Source: UMGS75 sp964507405 | Lineage (GTDB): Bacteria; Bacillota_I; Bacilli_A; ML615J-28; CAG-313 | Assembly: GCA_964507405.1 (NCBI GenBank) | Contig: CAZDPJ010000001.1 | Coordinates: 1-64,000 of the forward strand | Length of the DNA stretch: 64,000 bases | Reading direction: 5' to 3' | Shown here: positions 54,050-63,562 of the stretch, in pieces | Layout of the letters: each line of letters begins with the position of its first letter | Position numbering within the stretch: the first letter of the stretch is position 1 | The notes under the pieces: model-generated | Databases searched by the model: none | Seen by the model: the letters and a program-made list of their open reading frames with translations, nothing else | Told to the model about the DNA's origin: nothing | Translations under genes and position numbers: made by a program

Positions 54050-54120
54050 ATAAAACTAATTTTGAATTAAATATTGCATAATCTTACTTATTGAATATTT
54101 CCTATATATTATTCAATTAC

Positions 54121-54148
54121 TTGAATTATTTATAAATTTTGGTATAAT
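54121..54148 (+). promoter_or_regulatory. Promoter of the nucleoside kinase gene
   Basis: TTGAAT (54121-54126), 16 bases, TATAAT (54143-54148) with an extended TGG before it. Confidence 0.72.
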
Positions 54149-54180
54149 AATATTATAAAAGAAATGAAGGATGATATAGA

Positions 54181-55839
54181 ATGATTAAAATTAATTTAAA
54201 TGGTAAACCATTAGAAGTTAAAGAAGGAACAAAAGTCATTGATTTAGTCAGTGATAATGAAAAGACAAATTATTGTGTTTGTCAAATAAATAATCAAATT
54301 AAAGAATTAAGATTTGTCTTAACAGAAAAGCAAAATAATGCTATTATTAAATATGTTGGATTAGATAATATTGAAGGTGGAAAGGCATATGAAGCAACAT
54401 TAAGATTGGTCATTGCTATGGCTTGTCATATCTTATATCCTAACATTAAAATTAGATTTAGTTATAATGTTTCAAGATCAATATTCTGTCAAATATTAGA
54501 TGAAAAAATTCATCTTACTAAATTTTGTGAAAGCATTCAAAAAGAAGTACAGCGAATTATCGATTTAAATCTTCCCATTGAACGTGTTACAACAACAGTA
54601 GCCGAAGCTTTAAATATATATAATGATATGGGTCATACTGACAAAATTGCAATTTTAAAATATCGACCAGACCAAAATATACACTTACACAAAATTGGCA
54701 ACTACTATGATTATATGCATGGATACGTGCTTCCATTCACTGGATGTTTAAAGAACTTTGTTATTAGACCATATAGTCCTGGTTTAATTATTCAATATCC
54801 TCGTTATGAACTTAACGCTAAAATTCCAGAGTTTTCAGAAGAATCAACATATGGCAGAACCTTAAAACAAGCTTATAAATGGGGACAAAAAACAAAAACA
54901 CAAACAATAGTTGATATTAATGAAAAAATAGAAAATGGAAACTTAGTTGATTTTATTCAAATGTGTGAAACTAAACATAATAATATGTTAGCAGAACTCG
55001 GTGAAAACATTCAAAAGGATATCGAAAATATAAGATTAATCTGTATTGCGGGGCCTAGTTCAAGTGGTAAAACAACTTTCTGCAATCGTTTAAGAATAGA
55101 ACTAATGTCTAGAGGCATTAATCCCGTAATGATTTCGATGGATAATTACTATCGTTCAAGACAAGAAATAGCATCTATTCAAAATACTACTACTGATAAT
55201 GTTGATTTAGAACATATTAATACTTTAGATATTGAATTATTTAATCAAAATCTATTTGATCTAATTAATGGTGAAGAAGTCACACTTCCATATTTTAACT
55301 TTAATACGGGAAAAAGAGAAAAAGGACCAACAATTAAAATTGAACAAAATAGTCCAATAATAATTGAAGGAATTCATGCCTTAAATGAAAAACTAACTTC
55401 TTCTATTCCTAAGCATCAGAAATATAAAATATATATTGCTCCACAAGCACAAATCAATATCGATAATCATTCACCTTTAAATACAACGGATTTACGATTA
55501 ATTAGAAGAATTGTGCGAGATATGAAATTTAGAAATTGTCCTGCAGCTGGTACCATTAATATGTGGCAATCAGTAAGAGAAGGTGAATTCAAATGGATTT
55601 ATCCAAATCAAGAAGGCGCAAACTATGTTTTTAATTCCGAATTAACCTATGAACTTGCGGTACTAAGAACACATGCCCTTCCAGCCCTACGTGAAATCAA
55701 ACCAACTGATCAAGAATATTTAGTAGCTAACAGATTAATTAAATATTTAAAATACTTTAAACCAATTGAAGATGAAAGCATTATTCCTTGTAATTCATTA
55801 TTAAGAGAATTTATTGGTGGAAGTTGTTTTAATGTCTAA
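54181..55839 (+). CDS. Uridine-kinase-like nucleoside kinase with N-terminal TGS-like domain
   Basis: 552 residues. A ubiquitin-like TGS domain (1-60, KINLNGKPLEVKEGTKVIDL), a threonyl-tRNA-synthetase-like second domain (about 60-240), and a C-terminal phosphoribulokinase/uridine-kinase domain with P-loop IAGPSSSGKTTF (about 287-298), ISMDNYYRSR and the NMWQSVREGE lid. This fused kinase is common in Firmicutes; nucleoside specificity is not known. Followed 20 bases later by trxA. Confidence 0.9.
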   Translation: MIKINLNGKPLEVKEGTKVIDLVSDNEKTNYCVCQINNQIKELRFVLTEKQNNAIIKYVGLDNIEGGKAYEATLRLVIAMACHILYPNIKIRFSYNVSRSIFCQILDEKIHLTKFCESIQKEVQRIIDLNLPIERVTTTVAEALNIYNDMGHTDKIAILKYRPDQNIHLHKIGNYYDYMHGYVLPFTGCLKNFVIRPYSPGLIIQYPRYELNAKIPEFSEESTYGRTLKQAYKWGQKTKTQTIVDINEKIENGNLVDFIQMCETKHNNMLAELGENIQKDIENIRLICIAGPSSSGKTTFCNRLRIELMSRGINPVMISMDNYYRSRQEIASIQNTTTDNVDLEHINTLDIELFNQNLFDLINGEEVTLPYFNFNTGKREKGPTIKIEQNSPIIIEGIHALNEKLTSSIPKHQKYKIYIAPQAQINIDNHSPLNTTDLRLIRRIVRDMKFRNCPAAGTINMWQSVREGEFKWIYPNQEGANYVFNSELTYELAVLRTHALPALREIKPTDQEYLVANRLIKYLKYFKPIEDESIIPCNSLLREFIGGSCFNV

Positions 55840-55859
55840 GATGAATAAAAGGAGAAACT

Positions 55860-56171
55860 ATGAAACAAGTAAATGAAAATGATTTTAAACAAGAAGTACT
55901 AGATGAGGTAAAATTAACATTTGTTGATTTTTATGCTGACTGGTGTGGGCCATGTCAAATGTTGAAACCCATTTTAGAAGAAGCAAGTAATAATTATCCA
56001 AATATTAAAATAGTAAAAGTAAATGTAGACCAAAATGCATCTTTATGTGGAGAATATAATATATATAGCATTCCTCATGTTTTAATATTTAAAGATGGTG
56101 TGGTTGTTGACCAATTTATTGGTTATAGAACTAGTGAACAAATTGATGAAATAATAAAAAAATTATCATAG
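55860..56171 (+). CDS. trxA: Thioredoxin
   Basis: 103 residues with the active site FYADWCGPCQML (Cys29, Cys32) and the cis-Pro segment YSIPHVLIFKDG. Cytosolic disulfide reductase. It lies downstream of the kinase gene and convergent with a thioredoxin-reductase-like gene that would recycle it. Confidence 0.95.
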   Translation: MKQVNENDFKQEVLDEVKLTFVDFYADWCGPCQMLKPILEEASNNYPNIKIVKVNVDQNASLCGEYNIYSIPHVLIFKDGVVVDQFIGYRTSEQIDEIIKKLS

Positions 56172-56176
56172 AAAAA

Positions 56177-56212
56177 TGGAATTAAGGGTAATACCTTAAT
56201 TCCTTTTATTTT
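56177..56212. terminator. Bidirectional terminator between trxA and the flavoprotein gene
   Basis: GGAATTAAGG/CCTTAATTCC, 6-base loop; T-rich on plus, TTTTTC on minus. Confidence 0.87.
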
Positions 56213-57077
56213 TTAATATATAGTTACTTGCCATAGCACCAGCAATAGCGCCTTCATATACTGCCTTCGAGACTTGGTAAATGGGACCTGTTACATCACC
56301 ACATGCGAATAAACCAGGAACACTTGTTTTCATTTCCTCATCTACAACTATTCTTTCATCTTTAATCATTGCACCTATTTTTTTAGCGAAGTCGTAACCA
56401 CCTGCGTTATTCCAAGCAATAAATAAACTAGGAACATCAATTAGTGATTTATCTTCAAATTCAATTTGTGATAATTTATTTTCACCAATAAATCGAGAAA
56501 TTTTTCTAGAATCAACTTTTATTTTTTCATTATCTACATCAAGAGAAATACCATTAGATAAAATAACTACTTCACTTGCGTTTTTACTAAGTTCCATCGC
56601 TTCTGATAAAGCATAGTCACCACTACCTAAAACAAATGCTTTTTTATTACGATAGAAAAATCCATCACATACTGCACAAAAACTTAAGTTTTTATCGATA
56701 TAATCTGATAAATTAGCTATATTAGGAAGACTTCGCTTAGTGCCACATGCAATAATAACGGTTTTTGATATATATTCATTATCGATTGTTTTTACTTTAA
56801 ATGAATAACTACTTGGTTCAAAACTATTAAAATTAATTGAAACAACTTCTTCTGTTTTAACAATAACACCTAAATCTTCTGCTTGATTGATTCCTTCATA
56901 AAATAAAGTTTTACCATTAACTTTAGGCATTCCATAATAATTATCAATTGAAGTTGCTTTTAATAAAGCACTATCATCAAGTCCTAAAACTAATACATTT
57001 AAATTACTTCTTCTTGCATATATACTTGATGATATACCTGCAGGTCCTTTTCCTATAATAATAACATCATAAATCAT
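56196..57077 (-). CDS. Thioredoxin reductase-like FAD/NAD(P) oxidoreductase
   Basis: 293 residues from the ATG at 57077 (GGTGA 5 bases upstream). N-terminal FAD motif IIIGKGPAGISSSIYARRSN, redox pair CAVCDGFF, the second dinucleotide fold (AFVLGSGDYALSEAMELSK), and C-terminal LFACGDVTGPIYQVSKAVYEG. All fit TrxB-type enzymes, though the spacing is divergent and substrate may differ. Overlaps the trmH-like gene. Confidence 0.88.
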   Translation of the reverse strand: MIYDVIIIGKGPAGISSSIYARRSNLNVLVLGLDDSALLKATSIDNYYGMPKVNGKTLFYEGINQAEDLGVIVKTEEVVSINFNSFEPSSYSFKVKTIDNEYISKTVIIACGTKRSLPNIANLSDYIDKNLSFCAVCDGFFYRNKKAFVLGSGDYALSEAMELSKNASEVVILSNGISLDVDNEKIKVDSRKISRFIGENKLSQIEFEDKSLIDVPSLFIAWNNAGGYDFAKKIGAMIKDERIVVDEEMKTSVPGLFACGDVTGPIYQVSKAVYEGAIAGAMASNYILKNKRN

Positions 57078-57088
57078 TTCATTCACCA

Positions 57089-57835
57089 TTATTTCAAAAC
57101 ATACATTACAATGCTAGATGCCGATAAAACATTAAGTGATTCAACTTTATTTTCCATTGGAATAATAACATTTTGATCCATTAATTTACTTAATTCTTCA
57201 CTCATACCTCGTGCTTCATTACCAAAGCAAATACCAAATTTATCTAATTTTTTGATAGAGGCAATATCTTTGGCGCTTTTAAGACTTGTTCCAAGACATT
57301 TAATATTATATTCTTTTAATTTAAGAATTAGTTCACTTAAATTACTATAATAAAAAGGAATTTTAAAAATTGCACCTTGAGTAGCTCGTAAAGTTTTTTC
57401 ATTATATATATCAACTGTATCCGTTGACATATATATCGCATCATATCCAAGAGCAGCTGCGGTTCTAATAATAGACCCTAAATTACCTGGGTCATTAATT
57501 GATTCTAATAATACTACCTTTACTTTATTTTTTGTTAAATCAATTGGACTAAATACTGGCATTTTAACAACGCCGATAATACCTTGTGGATTTACAGTTT
57601 TAGTTAATTTTTTAATAATTAAATCATTTACTAAAAAATGCTCTACACCTTGATAAGAATTAAAGTCATTTTCATTAACAGATAAAACCATTTCTAATTC
57701 ATTATGTAAATATGCTTCATTAACTAAATGATACCCTTCCACTAAGAATTTTCTTTTAACATATCTTGTTTTTTTATCATTTAATTTATCAAGATTCTTA
57801 ATTAATTCATTCTGAACTGATTGTATTACTTTCAT
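57089..57835 (-). CDS. TrmH/SpoU-family RNA 2'-O-methyltransferase
   Basis: 248 residues. N-terminal substrate-binding domain (KYVKRKFLVEGYHLVNEAYL), SPOUT motif 1 LLESINDPGNLGSIIRTAAA, motif 2 KFGICFGNEARGMS, motif 3 VIIPMENKVESLNVLSASSI. Methylates ribose in rRNA or tRNA; target site not predictable. Lies in a run with the flavoprotein. Confidence 0.93.
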   Translation of the reverse strand: MKVIQSVQNELIKNLDKLNDKKTRYVKRKFLVEGYHLVNEAYLHNELEMVLSVNENDFNSYQGVEHFLVNDLIIKKLTKTVNPQGIIGVVKMPVFSPIDLTKNKVKVVLLESINDPGNLGSIIRTAAALGYDAIYMSTDTVDIYNEKTLRATQGAIFKIPFYYSNLSELILKLKEYNIKCLGTSLKSAKDIASIKKLDKFGICFGNEARGMSEELSKLMDQNVIIPMENKVESLNVLSASSIVMYVLK

Positions 57836-57845
57836 ATATTCACCA

Positions 57846-58634
57846 TTATAATCTATTTTTTAGATATAATAATATATATACTTCACAGCCTAATAAACAT
57901 AATACAAAGATTAACCAAGTAAAATTCCAAAAGCCAAATAAGAAAGAAACACAAAGATAAATAGTAGTCACAAAAGCAAGTAAATTTAAACAATTTCTAA
58001 TTAATCTTTTTTTAGGAGAACTATGAGGATAAATTAATTTATCAACAAGCAAATATATATATCCTACAACTAAAATAATCAACCAACTAGGATGCCAAAG
58101 ATTAATATCAAATATTGATGTTAATATAAAGTTAGGTACAACATATAAGCAAATAGCAAGTGCAAAGAATGATAAACCAAGACAAATTCTTGTCATGACT
58201 TCTAATTTCATTTTCTTACAATATAACAAAATATATACTGATGTAATCAAACTAAAAATAATACTTGGAACTACTACAATACTAATTGTATTATGATAAT
58301 TATTTGTTACAAATTGACTTATTAATACATATATTAATACAACAAATAAGAAATAACATGTTCCAAAAATACTAAAACCTAATAGTTTATCTTTTAAAAA
58401 TGGATGAGAAGCCTCTACTTCAATATCATGTAATACTTCTTTATAAGAAGCCATTATTTCCATACATTCTTTATATTTTTGTTTTTCAGGTTCATCACTT
58501 AAATCATTATATTTATCAATCATAATAGATAATAATTCTTCTTTTAAATCAAGTACTTCCCTCGTTTCTGGATAATAAGAAAATTTACGGTCTATTGTTT
58601 TTTTGATTTTATTAATTGTTTTAGGATTACTCAT
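57846..58634 (-). CDS. Multi-pass membrane protein paired with PadR regulator
   Basis: 262 residues from the ATG at 58634 (GGGGGAAA upstream). A soluble helical N-terminus (about 1-85, with YKEVLHDIEVEASHPFLKDK) resembles the HAAS/DUF1700 type found beside PadR regulators. Seven or so hydrophobic helices follow. Function unknown; perhaps an envelope-stress sensor or effector. Overlaps the PadR gene by 8 bases. Confidence 0.7.
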   Translation of the reverse strand: MSNPKTINKIKKTIDRKFSYYPETREVLDLKEELLSIMIDKYNDLSDEPEKQKYKECMEIMASYKEVLHDIEVEASHPFLKDKLLGFSIFGTCYFLFVVLIYVLISQFVTNNYHNTISIVVVPSIIFSLITSVYILLYCKKMKLEVMTRICLGLSFFALAICLYVVPNFILTSIFDINLWHPSWLIILVVGYIYLLVDKLIYPHSSPKKRLIRNCLNLLAFVTTIYLCVSFLFGFWNFTWLIFVLCLLGCEVYILLYLKNRL

Positions 58635-58968
58635 TTTCATTTTCCCCCCTAATTAAATTATTTAAAATATGATTTACTTTATTCCATTCTTCTAATCTTT
58701 CTTGATAATTTTTTTTACCTTCTTCGGTAATATGGTAATATTTACGACGGGCAGTTTGTGTATCATCACCCCAATATGTTGTAATTAATCCATCATTTTC
58801 CATTCTTTTAATGGTTGTATAAATTGTTGCATCTTTCAAATCAAAAATACCACCACCTTGGTCATTAATACTTTTAAGTACCGCATAACCATAACTATCA
58901 CCTTTCATTAAAATTGCCAAGATAATGGTTTCAGTATTGCCTCTTAACATTTCACTTGAATATTTCAT
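58627..58968 (-). CDS. PadR-family transcriptional regulator
   Basis: 113 residues. Winged helix: MLRGNTETIILAILMKGDSY, GYAVLKSINDQGG, DLKDATIYTTIKRMENDGLI, YWGDDTQTARRKYYHITEEG. Represses its operon in many Firmicutes; here coupled to a membrane protein. AGGTAGG upstream. Confidence 0.92.
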   Translation of the reverse strand: MKYSSEMLRGNTETIILAILMKGDSYGYAVLKSINDQGGGIFDLKDATIYTTIKRMENDGLITTYWGDDTQTARRKYYHITEEGKKNYQERLEEWNKVNHILNNLIRGENENE

Positions 58969-59045
58969 ATATATACCTACCTAATCTCATTAGATATAAT
59001 ATACCATATTAGAGTATTTTTTGCAAGAAATAAAAGTTAGAAAAT

Positions 59046-59104
59046 AAAAAAAGTGCATAAAGTAAATGTCATAATCATTATAACATCTATCTTATACACT
59101 TTCA
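59046..59104 (-). terminator. Terminator of the SASP gene
   Basis: A long imperfect stem (AAAGTGTATAAG... with ...TTTATGCACTTT) and T7 on the minus strand. Confidence 0.8.
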
Positions 59105-59117
59105 ATTAGTTATATTA

Positions 59118-59312
59118 TTATTTATTACCTAATTGAGATTGAGCCATTGATACTAAACGACGAGTGATTTCACCACCTACTGTACCATTTTGACGAGCTG
59201 TAGCGTCAGGCCCAAGATTAACACCTAATTCACTGGCGATTTCATTTTTCATTTGTGCAATCGCACCAGTTGTAGGAGCTACATTTTTATTTCTGTAAGA
59301 TGAGCTATTCAT
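59118..59312 (-). CDS. Alpha/beta-type small acid-soluble spore protein
   Basis: 64 residues. MKNEIASELGVNLGPDATAR and QNGTVGGEITRRLVSMAQSQ are the two conserved halves; the NEIASE site for germination protease GPR is present. Coats spore DNA and protects it from UV and heat. GAGGAGGTGA ribosome-binding site; a sigma-G-type promoter lies upstream. Strong proof of spore formation. Confidence 0.96.
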   Translation of the reverse strand: MNSSSYRNKNVAPTTGAIAQMKNEIASELGVNLGPDATARQNGTVGGEITRRLVSMAQSQLGNK

Positions 59313-59334
59313 TATTTCACCTCCTCCTCAAAAA

Positions 59335-59363
59335 TAGTATGTGTTATTTTTAAGGATTTAATC
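59335..59363 (-). promoter_or_regulatory. Sigma-G-type promoter of the SASP gene
   Basis: Minus strand GATTA (59359-59363, 4 of 5 to GMATR), 17 bases, CATACTA (59335-59341), a perfect CATNMTA. Confidence 0.7.
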
Positions 59364-59389
59364 ATCATTTTTTTGGTAAATAATGGTAG

Positions 59390-60628
59390 CTATATTAACT
59401 TACTTAGTTCATCATCAACTGATAATTTTTTGTTTATATAATCATAATGACGATTTGCTTTAATAACAATGCGCTCAATATTTTCATATGCTTCATTAAT
59501 TAAAGTCTCATAATCAAATTTTTGTTCTTCTCTTTCAGCGATTTTTAATAAAGGCTTAATTTGAGGATGTTTAGGAACAAAGACTGTACAACAATCTTCA
59601 TATGGTTTAATTGATGTTTGATATGTATCAATCTTTATCGCAAGTTCAGTAATTTCGGCTTTATCAAATGTCGCAAGGGGACGAATAACCGGAATTTTTA
59701 CAACACTGTTAATTGTATTCATACTTTCTAGAGTTTGACTAGCTACTTGTCCAATGTTTTCGCCATTTACTATTGCTAGATTACCTTTATCAATGGTTAG
59801 TCTTTCACCAAGTCGATACATCATTCTTCGCATAATTGTTATTCCATAGTCTTCTCTTTCATATTTATAAATTGCATCTTGAATTTTAGTAAAAGGTACA
59901 ACATATAAATTAATACTTTGATACTCTGTGTATGGAGCAATTTTTTCTAATAAATCAATTACTTTTTGTAAAGCTAAATCACTTGTATAAGGAGGTGATG
60001 CATAATGAATTGCGTCGATTGAAACTCCTTTTTTAATTGTCAAGTATCCAGCAACAACACTATCAATACCACCAGATATCATCAAAGTAGCTTTACCAAG
60101 TGACCCAGCAGGAAGTCCGCCTAACCCCATGTATGTCTTAGTAAATATAAATGCCCCTTCTTGTCTAACATCTAAATCTAGTGTAAAATCAGGATGATGA
60201 ACATCTGCTTTTAATCCTTCAATATTTTTAAATAAATAGCGAGCAACTGCTTGTGATATTTCAATAGAAGTCATTGGAAATGTTTTGTCTGCACGATTTG
60301 TTTCAACTTTAAATGTTTTGTTTCCATTTTGTAATTCTTGTTTTACTTTTTCTAATGCAAGTAAACAAATATCGTCAATATTAGGATTTGCGCGATCAAC
60401 AATGCTAAACGAATATAATCCTGGTATTTTTTGTAAAATAGGGATTATATCATCAGCACTTGTATCATTTAAATGAATATAAAATCGCATACCTCTTGAT
60501 TCAAAAGTTAATCCTGTAAATTCTTTTAATGCACGTTTAATACTATTTGTTATTTTTAAAATAAATTGATTACGATTTGTTTTCTTTAGGCTTAATTCGC
60601 CATATCTTATTAAAATGTGATTTGCCAT
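59390..60628 (-). CDS. thiI: tRNA 4-thiouridine synthase ThiI
   Basis: 412 residues. N-terminal ferredoxin-like and THUMP domains (about 1-165), PP-loop SGGIDS (185-190), and the C-terminal ASQTLESMNTINSVVKIPVI and PYEDCCTVFVP. No rhodanese domain, so it uses the short Bacillus-type mechanism with sulfur from the desulfurase encoded next to it. Needed for s4U in tRNA and possibly the thiamine thiazole. Confidence 0.95.
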   Translation of the reverse strand: MANHILIRYGELSLKKTNRNQFILKITNSIKRALKEFTGLTFESRGMRFYIHLNDTSADDIIPILQKIPGLYSFSIVDRANPNIDDICLLALEKVKQELQNGNKTFKVETNRADKTFPMTSIEISQAVARYLFKNIEGLKADVHHPDFTLDLDVRQEGAFIFTKTYMGLGGLPAGSLGKATLMISGGIDSVVAGYLTIKKGVSIDAIHYASPPYTSDLALQKVIDLLEKIAPYTEYQSINLYVVPFTKIQDAIYKYEREDYGITIMRRMMYRLGERLTIDKGNLAIVNGENIGQVASQTLESMNTINSVVKIPVIRPLATFDKAEITELAIKIDTYQTSIKPYEDCCTVFVPKHPQIKPLLKIAEREEQKFDYETLINEAYENIERIVIKANRHYDYINKKLSVDDELSKLI

Positions 60629-60629
60629 A

Positions 60630-61754
60630 TTATCTATTTCCTATTTCTTTTAATTTTTCAATAACTTCTTTTATTTCTTCTAATGTATTGCTATCATCTA
60701 AACTAATTCTAACTGCATTACTGGCTCTTTGTTCATCACTAAATGTTGCCATTAAAGTATTTTCTAATGATTTAGTTTTTGCATTACAAGCAGAACCATA
60801 TCCTAAATAAATTTGATATTGTTCTAAATAATGCATAAATGTTTCTCCTTTTAAATTATTTAAACTAAAATTTAAAACATATGGTGAATAAGATAAACGT
60901 GGACTATTTATTTTTATAAAAGGCAGTTTATCTAGTTCTTGGATTAAATAATCATTTAAAGATTTAACATAATTATAACGTTCTTGAATGTTTTCATTTG
61001 CAAAGCTCAATGTTTTAGCAAGACATACCGCCCCCGCAACATCAAAAGTACCACCTCTTAAGTTATTTTGTTGATGACCACCTTTAGTTATTTTTTCTAA
61101 ATTTATTTTATCATTTACAACTAAAAGGGCAGTTCCTTTTAATCCATGTAATTTGTGAGCTGTAAAGGTAAATAAATCTAAATCATTAAAATCAAAATTA
61201 GGTACTATTTTAGTTATTCCTTGAACTAAATCACTATGGAATTTTACTCTAGGATAATCTTTTAAAATCTCTTTTATTTCTTTAATTGGTTGAATACTAC
61301 CAATAATATTATTTACCCACATAATTGATACTAAAATAGTATCTTTCGTTAAACTTTGTTTTAACATATCTAAATCAATGATACCATTTTGATCAACATC
61401 TAAATAGGTAACATTAAATCCCTTTTTTTCTAAATCTTGAAAGCACTCTAAAACCGAAGGATGCTCAATTTTTGTTGTAATAATATGTTTACCTTGATTA
61501 AGGTATTTATTACATATTCCATATATAGCTAAATTATTCGCTTCGGTTGCTGAAGAGGTATAAATAAATCGCTTGTTATTTAAATGGAGAGTTTCACTAA
61601 TTAAATTATTGGCTCGTTCAATTAAAGTCTTAGAAGTAACTCCTAATTTATGAGTACTACTTTCGTTATACCAATATTCACTATTAATTTTATTATATAA
61701 TTCTATAATAGACTTATGAGGTTTAGTCGTTGAAGCATTATCAAAATAAATCAT
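60630..61754 (-). CDS. Cysteine desulfurase (NifZ/IscS-like), ThiI partner
   Basis: 374 residues. IYFDNASTTKPHKSIIELY, PLP-binding His (IEHPSVLECF) and Lys201 (FTAHKLHGLKG), catalytic Cys in LGYGSACNAKTKS near residue 325. Paired with thiI in Bacillus, where the desulfurase is the dedicated sulfur donor. Lies 1 base before thiI. Confidence 0.93.
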   Translation of the reverse strand: MIYFDNASTTKPHKSIIELYNKINSEYWYNESSTHKLGVTSKTLIERANNLISETLHLNNKRFIYTSSATEANNLAIYGICNKYLNQGKHIITTKIEHPSVLECFQDLEKKGFNVTYLDVDQNGIIDLDMLKQSLTKDTILVSIMWVNNIIGSIQPIKEIKEILKDYPRVKFHSDLVQGITKIVPNFDFNDLDLFTFTAHKLHGLKGTALLVVNDKINLEKITKGGHQQNNLRGGTFDVAGAVCLAKTLSFANENIQERYNYVKSLNDYLIQELDKLPFIKINSPRLSYSPYVLNFSLNNLKGETFMHYLEQYQIYLGYGSACNAKTKSLENTLMATFSDEQRASNAVRISLDDSNTLEEIKEVIEKLKEIGNR

Positions 61755-61880
61755 AAACTTTAGAATTCCTTCCTAAATACTTAATTACATATATGTATTA
61801 TACCACATTCTTAAATTTTACAAACATTTTTGACAATAATAAATTAATAGAGTTATTTTATCTTAAAATTTATTAATTTA

Positions 61881-61889
61881 TGCTATACT
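61881..61889 (+). promoter_or_regulatory. Extended -10 promoter of the TSCPD gene
   Basis: TGCTATACT (TG at 61881-61882, TATACT at 61884-61889); no good -35. Confidence 0.5.
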
Positions 61890-61941
61890 AATTATTGTAA
61901 AAAATCTATATATTTATTATTACTAAAAATGGAGGAAAGAT

Positions 61942-62193
61942 ATGAGACACATTACTTACAAACCTACAGGTGTATGTTCAAGAGAAATTAATTTTGATAT
62001 AGATGAAAATGGAAAGATCCATAATTTAACATTCGTTGGTGGATGCAATGGAAATTTAAAAGCAATAGGTCGTCTTTTAGAAGGACAAGATGCATCAAAT
62101 GCAATGAAAATACTTTCAGGCAATACTTGTGGTAGTCGAAATACAAGTTGTGCTGACCAATTATCAAAAGCAATTGAAGCTAATATAAAATAA
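61942..62193 (+). CDS. TSCPD domain protein (TIGR03905-like)
   Basis: 83 residues. RHITYKPTGVCSREINFDID, FVGGCNGNLKAIGRLLEGQD and SGNTCGSRNTSCADQLSKAI match the TSCPD fold found as a C-terminal domain in class II ribonucleotide reductases and as small stand-alone proteins. Four cysteines, of which three or four may bind metal. Function unknown. GGAGGAAAG upstream. Confidence 0.88.
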   Translation: MRHITYKPTGVCSREINFDIDENGKIHNLTFVGGCNGNLKAIGRLLEGQDASNAMKILSGNTCGSRNTSCADQLSKAIEANIK

Positions 62194-62308
62194 ATAGTAT
62201 AGAGAGGAAATATTAAATATTTTCGCCCCTCCCATTGTACAGAACGTACGAATATTATAAACGTTGCAACATTTATATTGATCACAATCTACATGAAATA
62301 ATAAACTA

Positions 62309-62341
62309 AGAGGTCGACTAGTCATGGTCTACCTCTTTTTT
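62309..62341 (+). terminator. Terminator after the TSCPD gene
   Basis: AGAGGTCGAC/GTCTACCTCT (one mismatch), 8-base loop, T7 tail. Confidence 0.82.
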
Positions 62342-62781
62342 TGTGTGTTATAAATGTTAAAATAAAAGTACCAAATTGTGCTCATATAAGAATTACCCAT
62401 TATTAACAACACAAATGAGTACTTTTTTATAATAATTACAGAAAAGAAGTAATTATATTGTTAAAAAACTTAAAGATGATAAGAGGATTGAACATTATAA
62501 TATGCTTAAAAGAGATAATAAAATTCTTCTTCCTAATAAGTACAATGTTAGTAAATTATATTACGAACGAACATTCTATTGTAATATCAAAAAAAGAAAG
62601 GTCACCTTATAAGAAAAACTTAAAGTTCTCCTATTTGATTAGTTATATAATAATATATATTCTTTTCATTATTTGTTGCTTTTACAACTGATATTATTAT
62701 CATTATCATATATATAATCTAATATATATTCTGTTGTTTCTTTTCTTATTGCTTTTATTAGATTTCTTCCATAAAATTAAA

Positions 62782-62816
62782 TAAAAAAAGTTAGTTCATC
62801 TAAAACTAACTTTTTT
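62782..62816 (-). terminator. Terminator of the metal-transport/nuclease-like gene run
   Basis: AAAAAGTTAGTT/AACTAACTTTTT, 7-base loop, T-runs on both strands. Confidence 0.87.
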
Positions 62817-62820
62817 ATAT

Positions 62821-63561
62821 TTAAATGTTTGTTTTTATTTTCCAAATATTTTTTCTACCTTCTTTTTTTTCTATTTCAATTATATTTAATTCTTTTAATA
62901 CTTGAATAGCAGATGAGGCTTTATTATAACTCAATTTAAAAGTTTTACTAAAATCATTTACTGTAAATAATTTCTTATCCATTTCACTAGTCAAAATTTT
63001 TAAATAATCAGTTGAATTTTTTAAATCATATTCTTTGACTATATAATTTGGAACTTGTTTAAATCTAACATATCCTTTTGAACGATAATGAATTTTAGGT
63101 ACTACTGTTCGATATTCATCAATATCCATATATATCACTTTAATATCTAAATTAGGATGACTAATAAAAGATTTAATCTTATACAATTCAACAAGAACTT
63201 GGAAAACAGTTCCTTTTTTTGGTGATTTTTGCTCTTTTAAGAATTCTCCATTATCATTTATACTATATATTTTTTTAATTCTTGATGTAGGATAAACAAT
63301 AGTAACATGATAATCATTTAAAAATAAAGTTAACTTTTTTCTTAACATATTAAAGTTTTGTGTTTGTATTTCATATATATGATTATTTACTAATACATCT
63401 GCATATAAATTTCCAACTTTAATTTCATGAAATTTATTATTCGGTTCAATATAATATTTCAATATTTTGTGAAGTATTTTTTCTTTTTGAATACCTATTG
63501 ATATGTTTTCAATTCGTTCTGATACTTGACTAATAGCCTTTTGTAATTTATCTGTTTCCAT
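62821..63561 (-). CDS. PD-(D/E)XK-like nuclease domain plus winged helix, unknown role
   Basis: 246 residues from the ATG at 63561 (a TTG five codons earlier overlaps the permease stop). Residues about 20-95 hold EKILHKILKYYIEP, YADVLVNNHIYEIQTQNFNM and VTIVYPTSRIKKI: a D-(x)n-ExQ arrangement like restriction-type PD-(D/E)XK folds with Gln for Lys. This is followed by an EQKSPKKGTVF region, and from about 180 by a winged helix (FTVNDFSKTFKLSYNKASSAI). Related conserved proteins occur in Firmicutes without known function. It overlaps the upstream permease gene. Confidence 0.6.
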   Translation of the reverse strand: METDKLQKAISQVSERIENISIGIQKEKILHKILKYYIEPNNKFHEIKVGNLYADVLVNNHIYEIQTQNFNMLRKKLTLFLNDYHVTIVYPTSRIKKIYSINDNGEFLKEQKSPKKGTVFQVLVELYKIKSFISHPNLDIKVIYMDIDEYRTVVPKIHYRSKGYVRFKQVPNYIVKEYDLKNSTDYLKILTSEMDKKLFTVNDFSKTFKLSYNKASSAIQVLKELNIIEIEKKEGRKNIWKIKTNI

Positions 63562-63562
63562 A

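Larger units (their letters stand above)
62194..62820. other. Intergenic region with hairpins, no convincing gene
   Basis: After the TSCPD stop, 62214-62300 contains short palindromes (GTACAGAACGTAC, ACGTTGCAAC) and could be a small RNA or part of the leader/trailer. A terminator follows at 62309-62341. 62364-62426 holds an imperfect hairpin AAAGTACCAAATTGTG / CACAAATGAGTACTTT with a T6 tail. The rest (62427-62780) has only short open frames, without clear ribosome-binding sites. Confidence 0.45.

Noticed and set aside
62458..62691. Plus-strand 77-codon frame with hydrophobic residues
   Set aside because: It starts with TTG without a ribosome-binding site, its composition is simply that of AT-rich DNA (Ile, Leu, Phe, Lys), and an overlapping frame looks equally protein-like. 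No family recognised.
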